NCBI GenBank assembly: GCA_033980235.1
Contig: CM067072.1
Span: forward strand, 21,703,047-21,767,046
Direction of reading: 5' to 3'
Length of the DNA: 64,000 bases
Source: Diadema setosum
Taxonomy: Eukaryota; Echinodermata; Echinoidea; Diadematoida; Diadematidae
The position numbers were made by a program, and so were the translations under genes. The notes beneath the pieces are model-generated. The model searched no databases and was not told the DNA's origin. It saw only the letters and a list, made by a program, of their open reading frames with translations. This document shows, piece by piece, positions 41,001 through 48,449 of the stretch (the first letter of the stretch is position 1; each line of letters begins with the position of its first letter).

Positions 41001-43161
41001 TAGTCCTATCCTTGTTCATTGCAGGTTAAAGAATATTCAGTTACACGTAGACGATTATGAGACAATATAGGGAATATTCAGAAAGTTTCATGTTTAAAGG
41101 AAGCTTGAAATGTAACTGATGGCAGTTACTATTAGCATGACGAAATGTAGGGACATAATTATGGCTAGTTGTTCAATCCTAGATTCACAACGCTCTGTAC
41201 ACATTCCAGGCAAAATCTGTCACATGACATTGGTGGTTCTTCTTCTTCTTCTTCTTCTTCTTCTTCTTCTTGCAATAGTGTAAACTGAACTTTCTTGGAG
41301 TATTCGCGCTCAAGTAGGCCTACTTTGAGAACGTTAAGCGACAATTTAAATTTCTTTTGTGATGGCCAGCTTTTCTTTGGCGGATATAGAAAGTAGTAGT
41401 GTTAAAATCCACCCATGTGTGAGGAACATGAAAGGATAAAAAATGAATTGTGATTGACTCATAACACCGAATCAATGACCCATGTTAATGCAGTTCAGTT
41501 CAAAGTGTGGAAGCCTGAGTAGCCATAACAACGTACAAATAAATATATGTTCATATTAACCCACCTATAGTGTTTATAATATGTTTGTGACAGTTTGTGA
41601 CAGGTTATATTGAAAGCTGTTCAACATTGGAAAGTTGGCTTAGAGATAATTATGCAGATACCGCTCAAGGTTAAAATCTATTATTTAAAGAGAACATTAT
41701 TTCATAGAACATTTTTCTTTCCCTATTGAAAGTTTTCTGTAATGTTTCCAGTATTCGCTTTATATATTTTTTTTCTGTGTAGAAGAATGTAATACCATAT
41801 AATGAAAGAGAGATGTTAGAGACAGTGTATAGTTCTACATCTTACCTTGTTCAGATTTTTTTTTTCTACTGATGTATAGTTTCACATGTTCACTCAGGAA
41901 CTTTCATACTAATGCCGAGATCACTATTGCTCTCTCTATTAGTTTGGTTGTGTCTTCGTCATCCATGCTACCTCAAAAGTATGCATATGTGTTTACTTTG
42001 TTCGTATAGGGATGGCGTCGGAACGTCTGCCACTTTCTGTGCGTTGTTATCCATTCTGGATCGCGCAGATTGTTCAGACGACGTGGAAGTTTTCCAGGTG
42101 TGCAAGAAACTGAGAGGCGTCCGTCACGAGGCCATTTCACATCTGGTGAGTAGTGTTGTTTCTCGTACTTCCAGAATTATACAAACAAGCAGAAAATCCC
42201 ATAAACAACTTTGATTGAAGAATGTAATGCAAAGCAAAACATTGTCAACGTTTTTCGTGTTATCGGGTTGGATCGATGGAAGCAAGCACACAATCATTGA
42301 TATGTTGCCTCCGTTCATCAATGACAAATTCTAATCAACAGAAGTGACTTGCAGAACAGCGTCAACTACAAGAATTCTAACAATAAGGAACCCTTGCTGG
42401 TCTCTCCTTCTTTTAGGATTTTATTTAATTTTGTCTAAATTACTAAAAGAAAAATGTTAAGGTGACACATAGCAAGTATAAAAATGTATTTGTACCATAC
42501 ATTAAAGGAGAATTAGGGCAACTAAAAATCTAGTATAAAAAGAAAGAGGAAACATTTATGAGTACTGTAAAAAAAAAAGAAAGATTCACGACAAATTAGG
42601 GGAGTTACACAATTGTATCTTCACAAGACAGTTCTTGAACAGTCAAAATGAAATGTGCACATGAGTGAGATGATAATGTTGTTGCTCTCCAACTTGTTTT
42701 GTAATTATTAGACAAAATCTTGAGATTTTCAGATTTATTTATTTCTTTTTCAAATCCAATTATTTCCCAGTCTCAAATCATGGTATGTCTGAGTGAACAT
42801 AATTTTGAAATTGTTTTACGATTAATAACAATTAATTAACAATTAATTGTTTTTAATTAACAATTTTGAAATTAACAAATTAATTTTGAAATTGTTTTTA
42901 CGATTAATAACGATAAAGACAATAACATCTACGAGGTTATTGTCTTCTTTTTTGTACGCAAGCAAGGGAAAATTGTCAGGTAATTGGCATCATGAGCTTG
43001 AATATACATATATTTTTATTATTATGATTATTATTATCTTTATTGTGTTTGTATGTGTATTCGATTTTTTCCCGACCAATTAGTGCCAGTATCAATTGCT
43101 GTACGACGTTCTTCAGGAGTATCTCAATTCCTTCGAGATCTACGAGAATTGCAGGGGCTGA
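15500..43161 (+). CDS. Receptor-type protein tyrosine phosphatase, 27 exons traced
   Basis: A type I membrane phosphatase. The 27 exons listed below join with consistent phases into one open frame of about 1,517 codons ending TGA at 43159-43161, with no stop or frameshift, so the gene looks functional. Order: eight FN3-like domains (residues about 1-816), transmembrane helix (about 826-843), basic stop-transfer IYWKRRKQK, acidic juxtamembrane linker, D1 (about 945-1240; nucleophile Cys near 1155 in [10 protein letters not shown]) and D2 (about 1250-1517; Cys near 1446 in a degenerate loop). Several exon lengths match between D1 and D2 (155 and 136 nt). The first visible exon starts in phase 1, so at least a signal-peptide exon is missing; none was found upstream. 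Closest known architecture is FN3-bearing RPTPs; no specific vertebrate orthologue can be claimed. Confidence 0.92.
15815..16903 (+). other. Intron after FN3 domain 1
   Basis: No gene. The first 110 bases and parts near 16370-16490 resemble the intron after domain 3 (GGTAAGCTAAA at the donor, a GTCG-CAAA-CACAGGT block, then CATAAAG-TTGAG and ACTGACGACC blocks), which shows that the duplicated unit included introns. Confidence 0.65.
16904..17185 (+). CDS. RPTP exon: FN3 domain 2
   Basis: 282 nt, phase 1-1, donor GAAG|GTAGG. Encodes [35 protein letters not shown]-like [19 protein letters not shown] and WQKKEFTF. Nearly identical to domain 4 and more distantly like domain 8. The stretch NASNTT-like DASNTTV offers an N-glycosylation site. 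Confidence 0.9.
17522..17827 (+). CDS. RPTP exon: FN3 domain 3 (Cys-pair type)
   Basis: 306 nt, phase 1-1, acceptor CTTCTGTTCAG, donor G|GTAAGC. Encodes [16 protein letters not shown], a second Cys in TDLCP and [14 protein letters not shown]. Tandem duplicate of domain 1. Confidence 0.9.
17921..18733. mobile_element. Composite foldback element, TGCGTTTATCAACT family
   Basis: The outer words GGCTGCGTTTATCAACTTT (17923) and AGTTGATAAACGCACCCT (18716-18733) are inverted. Inside, the same 14-mer and AAGCCCTTTCGAAAGCC-type words recur: TGCGTTTATCAACT-type copies near 18186, 18265, 18400, 18528 and 18650, with inverted copies near 18596 and 18718. The structure suggests one foldback element inserted into another or unequal copying within it. 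It lies in the intron after FN3 domain 3. Confidence 0.75.
19393..19445 (+). pseudogene. Stub of an FN3 type-2 exon
   Basis: About 50 bp (GCATGATATAAGCACCCGAT, then CCTATAGCTCTCAACTC) match the acceptor and first 30 bases of FN3 domain 4, 130 bp upstream of the real exon. It breaks off after ATCACAT and cannot encode a domain. Confidence 0.8.
19527..19808 (+). CDS. RPTP exon: FN3 domain 4
   Basis: 282 nt, phase 1-1, donor GAAAG|GTAAT. Tandem duplicate of domain 2 ([39 protein letters not shown]). The identity of these two exons points to recent duplication or gene conversion. Confidence 0.9.
20340..20430 (+). repeat. LINE-like 3' tail
   Basis: GTGGAAATGTAAAAAAAAAA followed by AATAAATTGAACTGAACTGAA has the A-run and short direct repeats common at LINE 3' ends. 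The upstream 300 bp have no coding trace, so the class is uncertain. Confidence 0.4.
20563..20848. mobile_element. Small foldback element, GGTCACAA termini
   Basis: About 285 bp with ends AAGCTACGGTCACAAAA and TTTGTGACCCAGCC in inverted order. The arms repeat GTTCGTACGAAC-like words. The termini resemble those of the element at 13108-14433 although the arms differ. Confidence 0.7.
20966..22104 (+). repeat. Solo LTR in an intron
   Basis: 1,139 bp starting TGTCAC and ending GTAACA, flanked by CTAC on both sides (20962-20965, 22105-22108), a 4-bp target duplication of the size made by gypsy integrases. TATATAAG lies at 21416 and AATAAA at 22034, in promoter-to-polyadenylation order. No internal coding region is present, so it is the remnant of LTR-LTR recombination. 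It is unrelated to the 177-bp LTR at 5572. Confidence 0.75.
22339..22674 (+). CDS. RPTP exon: FN3 domain 5 (Cys-pair type)
   Basis: 336 nt, phase 1-1, acceptor TTTCTCTCAG, donor TCG|GTAGGT. Encodes [13 protein letters not shown], a second Cys in RRDVCSEE, and [17 protein letters not shown]. Divergent member of the domain 1/3 type. Confidence 0.88.
22675..23971 (+). other. Intron, nothing recognised
   Basis: Plain AT-rich intron without a recognised element; a T(11) run precedes the next acceptor. Confidence 0.5.
23972..24298 (+). CDS. RPTP exon: FN3 domain 6 (Cys-pair type)
   Basis: 327 nt, phase 1-1, acceptor CGAATATAG, donor ACG|GTAGGA. Encodes [16 protein letters not shown], a second Cys in RDLCETLS and [17 protein letters not shown]. 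The 22-residue Cys spacing is the longest of the set. Confidence 0.87.
24299..25090 (+). other. Intron, nothing recognised
   Basis: No gene or clear repeat; ends with the pyrimidine-rich acceptor CCTTCCCTCCAG. Confidence 0.5.
25091..25402 (+). CDS. RPTP exon: FN3 domain 7 (Cys-pair type)
   Basis: 312 nt, phase 1-1, acceptor CCCTCCAG, donor ACA|GTAAGT. Encodes [13 protein letters not shown], a second Cys in YLACPYHP, and [15 protein letters not shown]. Cys spacing 16. Confidence 0.87.
25403..26273 (+). other. Intron with GAAA microsatellite
   Basis: No gene. A (GAAA)n run lies at 26167-26211, about 60 bp before the acceptor. Confidence 0.6.
26274..26561 (+). CDS. RPTP exon: FN3 domain 8
   Basis: 288 nt, phase 1-1, donor TTAG|GTGAGA. 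Encodes [48 protein letters not shown] and WTEADFRW. It is the membrane-proximal FN3 domain and a distant relative of domains 2 and 4. Acceptor taken as AAATTAG|CA, which keeps phase 1; an upstream CAG at 26230-26232 is an alternative. Confidence 0.86.
26562..27485 (+). other. Intron with CA and TA repeats
   Basis: CA repeats at 27222-27238 and TA-rich repeats at 27239-27385; no gene. Confidence 0.6.
27486..27570 (+). CDS. RPTP exon: transmembrane helix
   Basis: 85 nt, phase 1 in and phase 2 out, donor CAT|GTAAGT. Encodes [11 protein letters not shown] and then [16 protein letters not shown], a single membrane-spanning helix. The acceptor TCGCAAGAG|TA is a weak pyrimidine context but is the only AG that keeps the phase. 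Confidence 0.84.
27735..27855. repeat. Tandem duplication of about 66 bp
   Basis: Two imperfect copies sharing GAGTCAACCGCTAGGTC and TAACGCACT, separated by 66 bp. Preceded by a short GAACA repeat at 27695-27725. Confidence 0.8.
28352..28456 (+). CDS. RPTP exon: stop-transfer segment
   Basis: 105 nt, phase 2-2, acceptor ATTCCACAG, donor ACAG|GTAAGC. Begins IYWKRRKQK, a basic run directly after the membrane helix that holds the inside-positive end, followed by a Ser/Thr-rich cytoplasmic linker ending QEYGVNY. Confidence 0.88.
28613..28671 (+). CDS. RPTP exon: short juxtamembrane exon
   Basis: 59 nt, phase 2 in, phase 1 out, donor GAAC|GTAAGT. Encodes [21 protein letters not shown] second acceptor six bases downstream (CACAG at 28614-28618) keeps the frame and would remove two residues. 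Confidence 0.72.
29171..29412. mobile_element. Palindromic MITE, copy 2
   Basis: 242-bp relative of 7394-7636 with the same CACTCT ends and TGACCCGGAACTGGGTCCG arms. TA flanks it on the left and CA on the right. It lies in the intron only 28 bp upstream of the next exon. Confidence 0.88.
29441..29637 (+). CDS. RPTP exon: acidic linker and start of D1
   Basis: 197 nt, phase 1 in, phase 0 out, acceptor TTCACTCCAG, donor GAG|GTAGAC. Encodes [15 protein letters not shown], then [20 protein letters not shown] and [19 protein letters not shown], the helix that opens RPTP catalytic domains. Confidence 0.87.
30076..30163 (+). CDS. RPTP exon: D1 phosphotyrosine loop
   Basis: 88 nt, phase 0 in, phase 1 out, donor CCAT|GTATGT. 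Encodes [19 protein letters not shown] and [10 protein letters not shown]. The usual KNRY is KNRF here. An in-frame acceptor at 30093 would give a shorter exon, but the longer one fits the family length better. Confidence 0.8.
30405..30481 (+). CDS. RPTP exon: D1 DHSRV-DYINAS
   Basis: 77 nt, phase 1 in, 0 out. Encodes (Y)[18 protein letters not shown] and INASFIN, both conserved PTP motifs. The donor GTTAGT is non-optimal. Confidence 0.9.
30760..30796 (+). CDS. RPTP exon: D1 YIAAQG micro-exon
   Basis: 37 nt, phase 0 in, 1 out, donor AGG|GTATGT. Encodes [12 protein letters not shown](G), the conserved GY..YIA.QGP block. Confidence 0.88.
31130..31449 (+). repeat. Triplicated splice acceptor region
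   Basis: Three tandem units (31130-31238, 31239-31340, 31341-31449), each with a TTTATAC pyrimidine tract, TACATGCAG and the first 25-30 bases of the next exon. The third is the real acceptor. The first two break off after TTCT, so their use would give a stop (TTC TAA) about ten codons into the exon. Confidence 0.88.
31420..31517 (+). CDS. RPTP exon: D1 DFWRMIW block
   Basis: 98 nt, phase 1 in, 0 out, donor AAG|GTATGG. Encodes (G)[18 protein letters not shown] and [14 protein letters not shown], the conserved TxxDFWxMxW and IVMLT core of PTPs. Confidence 0.92.
31518..32909 (+). other. Intron with a probable LTR fragment
   Basis: At 32237 TATAAATAG is followed by AATAAA at 32369 within sequence unlike its surroundings (about 31990-32510, ending CAGTTACA), the layout of an LTR. 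No clean ends or target duplication were found. Short repeats of AAACCATAATAT lie at 31728-31800. Confidence 0.4.
32910..33026 (+). CDS. RPTP exon: D1 KCEQYWP block
   Basis: 117 nt, phase 0-0, acceptor CCTACCCTCAG, donor GAG|GTAATA. Encodes [20 protein letters not shown] and [10 protein letters not shown]. Confidence 0.92.
33130..33365 (+). repeat. Possible tRNA-derived SINE with iterated A-box words
   Basis: A GC-rich island in an AT-rich intron. TGGCTCAGCAGG-type words, matching the pol III A-box consensus, recur four times at 14-bp spacing (33234, 33248, 33262, 33276). B-box-like words are GGTTCGAGTTC (33154) and GATTCAAGCCC (33347). There is no clear tRNA fold or tail. Confidence 0.4.
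33661..33910. mobile_element. Foldback MITE inside a TA microsatellite
   Basis: About 250 bp ending in ATGAAGAGTTTGTT and its inverse, extending through GCAAAAACCGATAAGTCCAT on both sides. TA repeats flank both ends (33647-33661 and 33908-33952), so it inserted into or seeded a TA microsatellite. Confidence 0.85.
34597..34751 (+). CDS. RPTP exon: D1 WPD loop
   Basis: 155 nt, phase 0 in, 2 out, donor GCAG|GTAGTT. Encodes [18 protein letters not shown] with the general-acid Asp of the WPD loop, and ends SPIVVHC with the nucleophile Cys. The residue after WPD is Met rather than His or Phe. Confidence 0.93.
34752..35883 (+). other. Intron, nothing recognised
   Basis: AT-rich with T-runs (34890) and an ATT microsatellite (35535-35580). 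No gene. Confidence 0.5.
35884..36019 (+). CDS. RPTP exon: D1 signature loop
   Basis: 136 nt, phase 2 in, 0 out. With the preceding exon it completes [12 protein letters not shown], the active PTP signature C(X5)R with Arg present, then [11 protein letters not shown] and [10 protein letters not shown]. The donor GTG|GTACGG was preferred to CAA|GTTGTG because it restores family length and equals the matching D2 exon. Confidence 0.9.
36462..36611 (+). CDS. RPTP exon: D1 Q-loop and end
   Basis: 150 nt, phase 0-0, donor GAA|GTGAGG. Encodes [14 protein letters not shown], where the Gln is the water-positioning residue of the Q loop, and continues to LQEEFE, the linker to D2. Confidence 0.92.
36612..37409 (+). 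other. Intron with GATA microsatellite
   Basis: (GATA)n with variants at 36666-36743. No gene. Confidence 0.6.
37410..37509 (+). CDS. RPTP exon: start of D2
   Basis: 100 nt, phase 0 in, 1 out, donor CCAC|GTGAGT. Encodes [20 protein letters not shown] and [14 protein letters not shown]2 has the KNRY motif that D1 has lost. The acceptor AAACTAG has a poor pyrimidine tract but is the only one that keeps the frame. Confidence 0.8.
37510..38493 (+). other. Intron with C, CA, TA and TATC repeats
   Basis: Simple repeats: C-rich 37861-37886, CA 37887-37906 and 38041-38067, TA 38068-38084, then TATCA/TATC to 38168. No gene. Confidence 0.6.
38494..38567 (+). CDS. RPTP exon: D2 NYINATY
   Basis: 74 nt, phase 1 in, 0 out. 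Encodes (P)[17 protein letters not shown] and INATYFP, equivalent to D1 DYINAS. Donor GTTTGT is weak. Confidence 0.88.
39242..39373 (+). CDS. RPTP exon: D2 DFWHLV block
   Basis: 132 nt, phase 0-0, acceptor TTTTGGCGCAG, donor GAG|GTGAGT. Encodes [19 protein letters not shown] and [19 protein letters not shown]. It joins what are two exons in D1. Confidence 0.91.
39986..40114 (+). CDS. RPTP exon: D2 YWPENG block
   Basis: 129 nt, phase 0-0, donor AAG|GTATGT. Encodes [19 protein letters not shown] and ends [10 protein letters not shown]. Confidence 0.89.
40556..40671. repeat. TG microsatellite
   Basis: Interrupted TG repeats within the intron between D2 exons. Confidence 0.9.
40870..41024 (+). 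CDS. RPTP exon: D2 region lacking a WPD loop
   Basis: 155 nt, phase 0 in, 2 out, the same length and phase as the D1 WPD exon. Encodes [20 protein letters not shown] and ends SSPILVHC. Where D1 has [11 protein letters not shown]2 has [12 protein letters not shown], so the general acid is absent. Confidence 0.9.
41025..42009 (+). other. Intron with TTC microsatellite
   Basis: (TTC)n at 41237-41272. Nothing else recognised. Confidence 0.6.
42010..42145 (+). CDS. RPTP exon: D2 degenerate signature
   Basis: 136 nt, phase 2 in, 0 out. Completes [12 protein letters not shown]. The Cys remains but the Arg six residues later is Thr, so the phosphate-binding loop cannot work normally. Continues [20 protein letters not shown] and RHEAISHL. 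Confidence 0.91.
43084..43161 (+). CDS. RPTP last exon: D2 C-terminus
   Basis: 78 nt to the TGA at 43159-43161. Encodes [20 protein letters not shown] and ENCRG. It aligns with the EQYQF.Y..LLEAL block of D1, keeping the Gln of the Q-loop position. Confidence 0.88.
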   Translation, partial: CQYQLLYDVLQEYLNSFEIYENCRG

Positions 43162-43430
43162 AATGACGCAACAACGACAACCAACCATCGAAGTTGTCTG
43201 GGACGTTGCTCCTTAAAGGGGCTTGCAAAGTTCAACACTGTTCAAGGATCTACACGGAGAGGTCCGGGGAGTTCCGGGAAGATCCGGGGAGATCCGGATA
43301 GTTTCGACCTCGATGTAGTGTCGACGAGCGTTGATATGACTGTACACACGGTATCCAATAGAGCATAATATTATAGTATACATTATTAATCTATCGCTTA
43401 TGGCAACTGGCCTTGTGTCAAATAACATGA
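43162..43430 (+). other. Probable 3' UTR of the phosphatase gene
   Basis: Contains a short tandem run of GATCCGGGGA-like words at 43255-43300. No canonical AATAAA is obvious, so the transcript end is unknown. Confidence 0.4.
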
Positions 43431-44270
43431 TTGCAAATGTTATTCATATCCACGAGAACGGGGAGAAGGGTGAGGTCAGAAACTACAGACCCGTGTCTTT
43501 GTTAACTTCGATTTCTTAAAAGAAAATTAAGTACAGAACATAATTATCAGAACTCTGAAATTCCTTTTAAAACAATATTTTCAAATTTCAAATTTGGATT
43601 TAAAAGTTACAAAAGTCACATGAACCTTTGTTGAGAAATTTACACATGATATTGTACTTGATACATTTTCACATACAATGGACAACTTCCCCTGGACTTC
43701 TCCAAGGCTTTTAACCATGATACTTTGTTCTCCAAATAATATCCGGTTTCAGTTCCCTTGGAAACGCCTTGCAGCGGTTCACGAAATACTCATTCAATAG
43801 ATATCACCATATAATGTATATGTTCACCTCAACGGCTTCAATTCCAAATGAATACAGTTAAATGTGGTATTTCACAAGGAAACTTGCTTGGTTCATGCTA
43901 TTCATCCTTTACATCAATGATTTTCATATCCTCAGATAAACTCTAATTTAAGTCTATATTAATCGCGGATGACTCCAACATTTTTTCTCTCACCCTGATC
44001 CATATTTTGATAAAAACAGCACATAATGAGTTAAAAATTTTATAAAGTGAAATCACGCAAAACAACTTGTCATTATATATCGAAAAGACTATTAGCAACT
44101 CTGTTTATAGACTTTGAGGCAATATTGCTGCTGAAGCTACTCCCTTAGAAAACGTTTTTTAATGTTCATTACGTTTGTGTTTCTTGATAACAGGCTTTCA
44201 TGAAAATGCCATATCTATGATATGTGCAGAATTGGGTGCAAATATAAGTTAAAATATTATCCACCTTCAT
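43430..44270 (+). pseudogene. Decayed LINE reverse transcriptase fragment
   Basis: Scattered RT motifs in different frames: GEVRNYRPVSLLTSIS at about 43470, LDFSKAFNHDTLFSK near 43700, VKCGISQGNLLGS near 43870 and ADDSNIFFS near 43970. Order and spacing fit a non-LTR RT; numerous stops make it a relic. Confidence 0.78.
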
Positions 44271-44453
44271 CTGCATCAATGACACTTTATTCAAGCTCTT
44301 AGTATTACCGTAATGCAATTATGGAATCCCCGCCTTGGGCAATGTTTATCAGTTATTGTTAGAAAAATCTTTTAATGCAAAATATGGGGCTCAGAATTGT
44401 TTCATAACCTCCATATCCGAACACAGTGATGCGTTGTTTGAATATTGTTTTGA

Positions 44454-44457
<4 letters not shown>

Positions 44458-44509
<52 letters not shown>

Positions 44510-44521
44510 ACATATATATAC
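44458..44521. repeat. TA microsatellite
   Basis: TA repeats interrupted by a few G and C bases. Confidence 0.9.
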
Positions 44522-44671
44522 AATTTTCAACTTGGTCAGTATACATTCAATTGCAGCTGCAATTTTACCAAGGAATTTTCATGATTTATCCGATAAATTC
44601 CATCTCCCGTTGATGATGACTGTACAAACCCAAACACATTTGTTTATGCCGGACCCAAATTTTGGAATGAC

Positions 44672-45240
44672 TATAATGCTAGAGTCACACACGTCCAGAT
44701 TACGTACTGAGTCCATAAGCAATTAAAACCGTATCTACCCGGTTCGAGCCGTAGAGACCCGCATTGACCCGCATCGTAACCCGTGTCAATTTTTGGTTAT
44801 ATTCAAAATTTTCTCACGGATTTCAATTCCGTATTGATATCCGAATTGACCCGGTTCGAACCACATTGATTCGCGTCGACCCGCTGCAACCCGCAGCGTA
44901 AAACCGTATGGACTCTTGCCGTATGCTGCATTGCGGATGACGACAAGGTTTACATCGGGGTCGGTACGGGTCGAAGCGGGTTGACACGGGTCGATATGGG
45001 TCGAAAAGGATTCAGTTAAGATTTAAAAAGCGGATTTTTATACGGTACGATACGGTTCGATATTGGTCTCTGCGGCTTGAACCGGGTCGATACGGTTATA
45101 ATTCCTTATGGACCTGGCTCGAAATCCGGCCGTGTGTGATTGTAGCATGAATTACCCTCCATTCCGGGACTATTCCTGCTCATTTCCACCCGAATCAAAT
45201 CCGTTTTGTGACCCGGCCGTGTGTGACTCTAGCATTATAT
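44672..45240. mobile_element. Foldback element, TAGAGTCACACACG termini
   Basis: About 570 bp with inverted ends ATAATGCTAGAGTCACACACG. Pairing continues inside: GTCCATAAGCAATTAAAACC near 44712 pairs with the inverse of GGTTATAATTCCTTATGGAC near 45094. The arms are rich in ACCCGGTTCGA and GGGTCGATACG words. No coding frame. Confidence 0.85.
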
Positions 45241-45534
45241 AACATTTCAAAGTAATCTTCTAAGCACATCACATTTACAAAAAGAAAAAAATATACGTCT
45301 AGCTACATACGATACTAGATATTAACTGAAATGCTCTTGAAATAACTTTCGTACTTCCAGCATGTCCTTGTTACGGCCCGAATTTTTACTTCGTTGTAAC
45401 CGGAATTTCGTAATAAACGTGTTCGTTATAACGGGAGTTAACTGTATTGTCACTAAATTATCCTATAATACACGGCTGCTCAACGAATAGTGCTTGTACA
45501 TGTGCGGTAAGATTTTATTGTATGGGTTCTACAA

Positions 45535-45883
45535 TTTAAAGGGATGGTATAGTTTTGCGAGAAAATCAGAAACCTCATATAATATGAAACATTATAAGAA
45601 GAATTCAAAGTTTTACGAGAATCGCTTCTGAAATGGCTGAGATATCCAAAAACAAAGTAAAACAAAGTGGCCCTAATAAAAGGTCGGTTCCTCTTTTATC
45701 ATAACTTCTTTGTTTTTGGATAACTCAGCCATTTCAAAATCAATTTTCATCCAATCAACTTTGAAATCCTTTTATAAATGGATGCCCTTTCATATTTCAT
45801 AAGAGGTTTCTCATTATCTCAGACCAAAATTGGAAACCAGCAGCCCCGTCTCTACCGAAACTATATATATCATCTCTTTAAAA
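45535..45883. mobile_element. Foldback MITE, TTTAAAGGGATGGTATAG ends
   Basis: About 350 bp with ends TTTAAAGGGATGGTATAG and the inverse of TTTAAAGAGATGATATATA. Inner blocks also pair: AATGGCTGAGATATCCAAAA (45632) with the inverse at 45714. Confidence 0.78.
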
Positions 45884-47888
45884 CAAGTACTAGCTTTATA
45901 GTATCTTTTCTTTTTCATTTCACTTGCGACATGTACATCAGTTTTGAAATGCTCGACATGTAAATAGACAAAGATATTCATGATATTTACTTAATGTTTT
46001 CGAGTGATCCGCATTTTACGATATCCGCTTTTCAGTAGATCCCTTTGTTCCATAGATATAACCTTTTGCCTAAATTATTACAACGTATGCAATATTTCTA
46101 CTTGTTTGTTCGTTTTTCATTAAACTCGTGATATGTCGTTCTTACAAATTGTTAACAATGATGATTTATCAAATGTACACTCTTTATTGTATTATTATTA
46201 TGCTGGATGAAAATAAAGCACAGCTGAATTGAATTACTTTGATGTAAAAACACAGTGAGTGGATAGCGCACGATAAATTGTTACACGAACTGTATGCAGA
46301 TGTTGATTTGCTTAAAGCAAATGATGATGATACTAATAATGCTACTACTACTACTTCTACTACTACTACTACTACGACTACCACTACTACTACTAATAAT
46401 AATAATAACAATAATGTTGATAACAACAACAACACTATCGCTTTACAATAATAATGATAATAATAATAATAATGATAATAAGAAAAAAATCCTCGTACAA
46501 ATATGTAATCAAAAGACTCATTTATTGTTCACATGATTATGCAAAACTAAGTTTACATTCAACAAAAGCTCTGCAAAGGTAAGCTCAGAAAGACCAAGGA
46601 GGTGGGAAGAGACTAGCTTGCATGTATACGGATATACGATGACATAAGTTGCAGAATTACGATCCGATGAAACTTGTGTAAAATAGAACCAGACATGAGA
46701 AGCAATGGTTGTTTGAATCTTTAGTCAACTCTGTATGTAGGCACCATAATCGTTCTGGTTGCCTTTAATACTGCAACATTTTGTAAGAGATCATTTTTGT
46801 TGTTTGTGTACACTGAAACGGAAACCCGTATACACATAGATATGTAAGTGTTACTATATCAGGTACCTAATAGAAAAAGAGTGTTTGAATGTTTGTTTTC
46901 TTATTGAAAAGACGAGAAAGAGGTCATATTAGAAGACATCAAAAGCACTGAAATATTATGATAACATGAAGTTGGAATCACCATTATACCCTTTCAATGC
47001 ATCTATTTCAATTCATTCATTGTGATTTTTTTTTTTTTTGGGGGGGGGGGGCTCTTCATTTCAAGACATCAATTTTGGCAGGGAAAGTCCTTTACATCGT
47101 AACACTATAACTTATGAAGTATACAAGTACGTTTTCTTCCTTCCTTAATTACATAACATGCATTACTTCAAGTGTGCGGGAAGTTGTTGGACAACTTTTC
47201 TGTGAAGAGGTTTTTATCTTTATCCACGAGAGCTTTCGTAACTATTCAAACGATTATACTGCATTGCATTGAATAGTGTTATCCACGCTTGAAAAAGAGG
47301 AATAGTTTTGGTTTGGTCTTGTTTCTATATCCATATCGTTGCAATAAATTACAGTTTCGGTTACTTGTTCATGTTAAGGGACTTTCAGAACACACATTTG
47401 CCATTTACTTTTCAACAACAAACGCATTGTAGTTATGTGTTGCTTGAAGGTTTGTAGTTGCATGTAATGATGCATTGTAGATTGAAAACGATAGGGCCTA
47501 ATTATAATATTTTATCAGTAAAAAGTCCGGTAAGTTCTGTATTTGTGTTGTAGGATTTGTTTAGAATAACCAGAATGTTACACATAATTTTAGGGCATTA
47601 TACAACGTTTTGTATCAACAATGATTATTGACTCATCTTATTGTGGAACAGAAGAATGCATAGTGCATCTTAGTTTTGCAAAATAAAAATCTGTAGGGGA
47701 AGTAGGATATTATACAACTTAAGTTCCCGAGAATGTCTTTATATAAGTTATAATAAATGCTTTGTAAAATGAATATGAATCATGACGTTTACAATAAAAC
47801 GGCAGGGAGAGGTTGAGAAAAAAAAAAGAGCTCTGCTAATTGCCTTGACACGGTCTGTGCATACAGACACTCAACTATGAAAAGTATC
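45884..47888. other. Non-coding with simple repeats
   Basis: A LINE-like tail (AAAATAAAGCACAGCTGAATTGAATT, 46210-46235), trinucleotide repeats at 46320-46480 and T(13)G(12) at 47028-47051. No gene seen. Confidence 0.5.
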
Positions 47889-48449
47889 AAAGGACAAGTT
47901 CACCTTCATTAACATAAGGATTGAGAGAATGTAGCAATATTAGTAGAACACATCATTGAAAGTTTGAGGAAAATCGGACAATCCGTTCAAAAGTTATGAA
48001 TTTTTGAAGTTTTTGTGCAGTCACCACTGGATGAGAAGACTACTGCATGTATAATGTCATATACGTACAACAATATAAGGAAAATATGAAGAGAATTTCA
48101 CAAAATTTCATCTTTTGAAAAAAGTACACATTCCCTTGACTCGTTACTGACATATGTTATGGGTAATATCATTCCCATTGCTTTTAGAAAGAGGCAAGTC
48201 AAGTGCTCTTTTATTATGCGAAAAAAGTGAAAATATGTTAAATTTTCTTTACATTTTCTTTATGCTGTTGTAGTCATATGACATCACGAGCCTTAGTAGT
48301 CTCCTCATCCAGCGGTTCCATCACAAAAGTTTTAAAAATTCATAACTTTTGCATCGATTGTCAATTTCCCTCAAACTTTCACTGATGTGTTCTGCTAATA
48401 TTGCTGCATTCTCTCAATCCTTATGTTAATGAAGGTGAACTTGTCCTTT
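47889..48449. mobile_element. Foldback MITE, AAAGGACAAGTTCACC family
   Basis: 561 bp with near-perfect inverted ends of more than 90 bp (AAAGGACAAGTTCACCTTCA, continuing through AACATAAGGATTGAGAGAAT). The centre is unrelated and non-coding. I recall similar ends from sea urchin repeats; that is memory and not checked. Confidence 0.9.
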
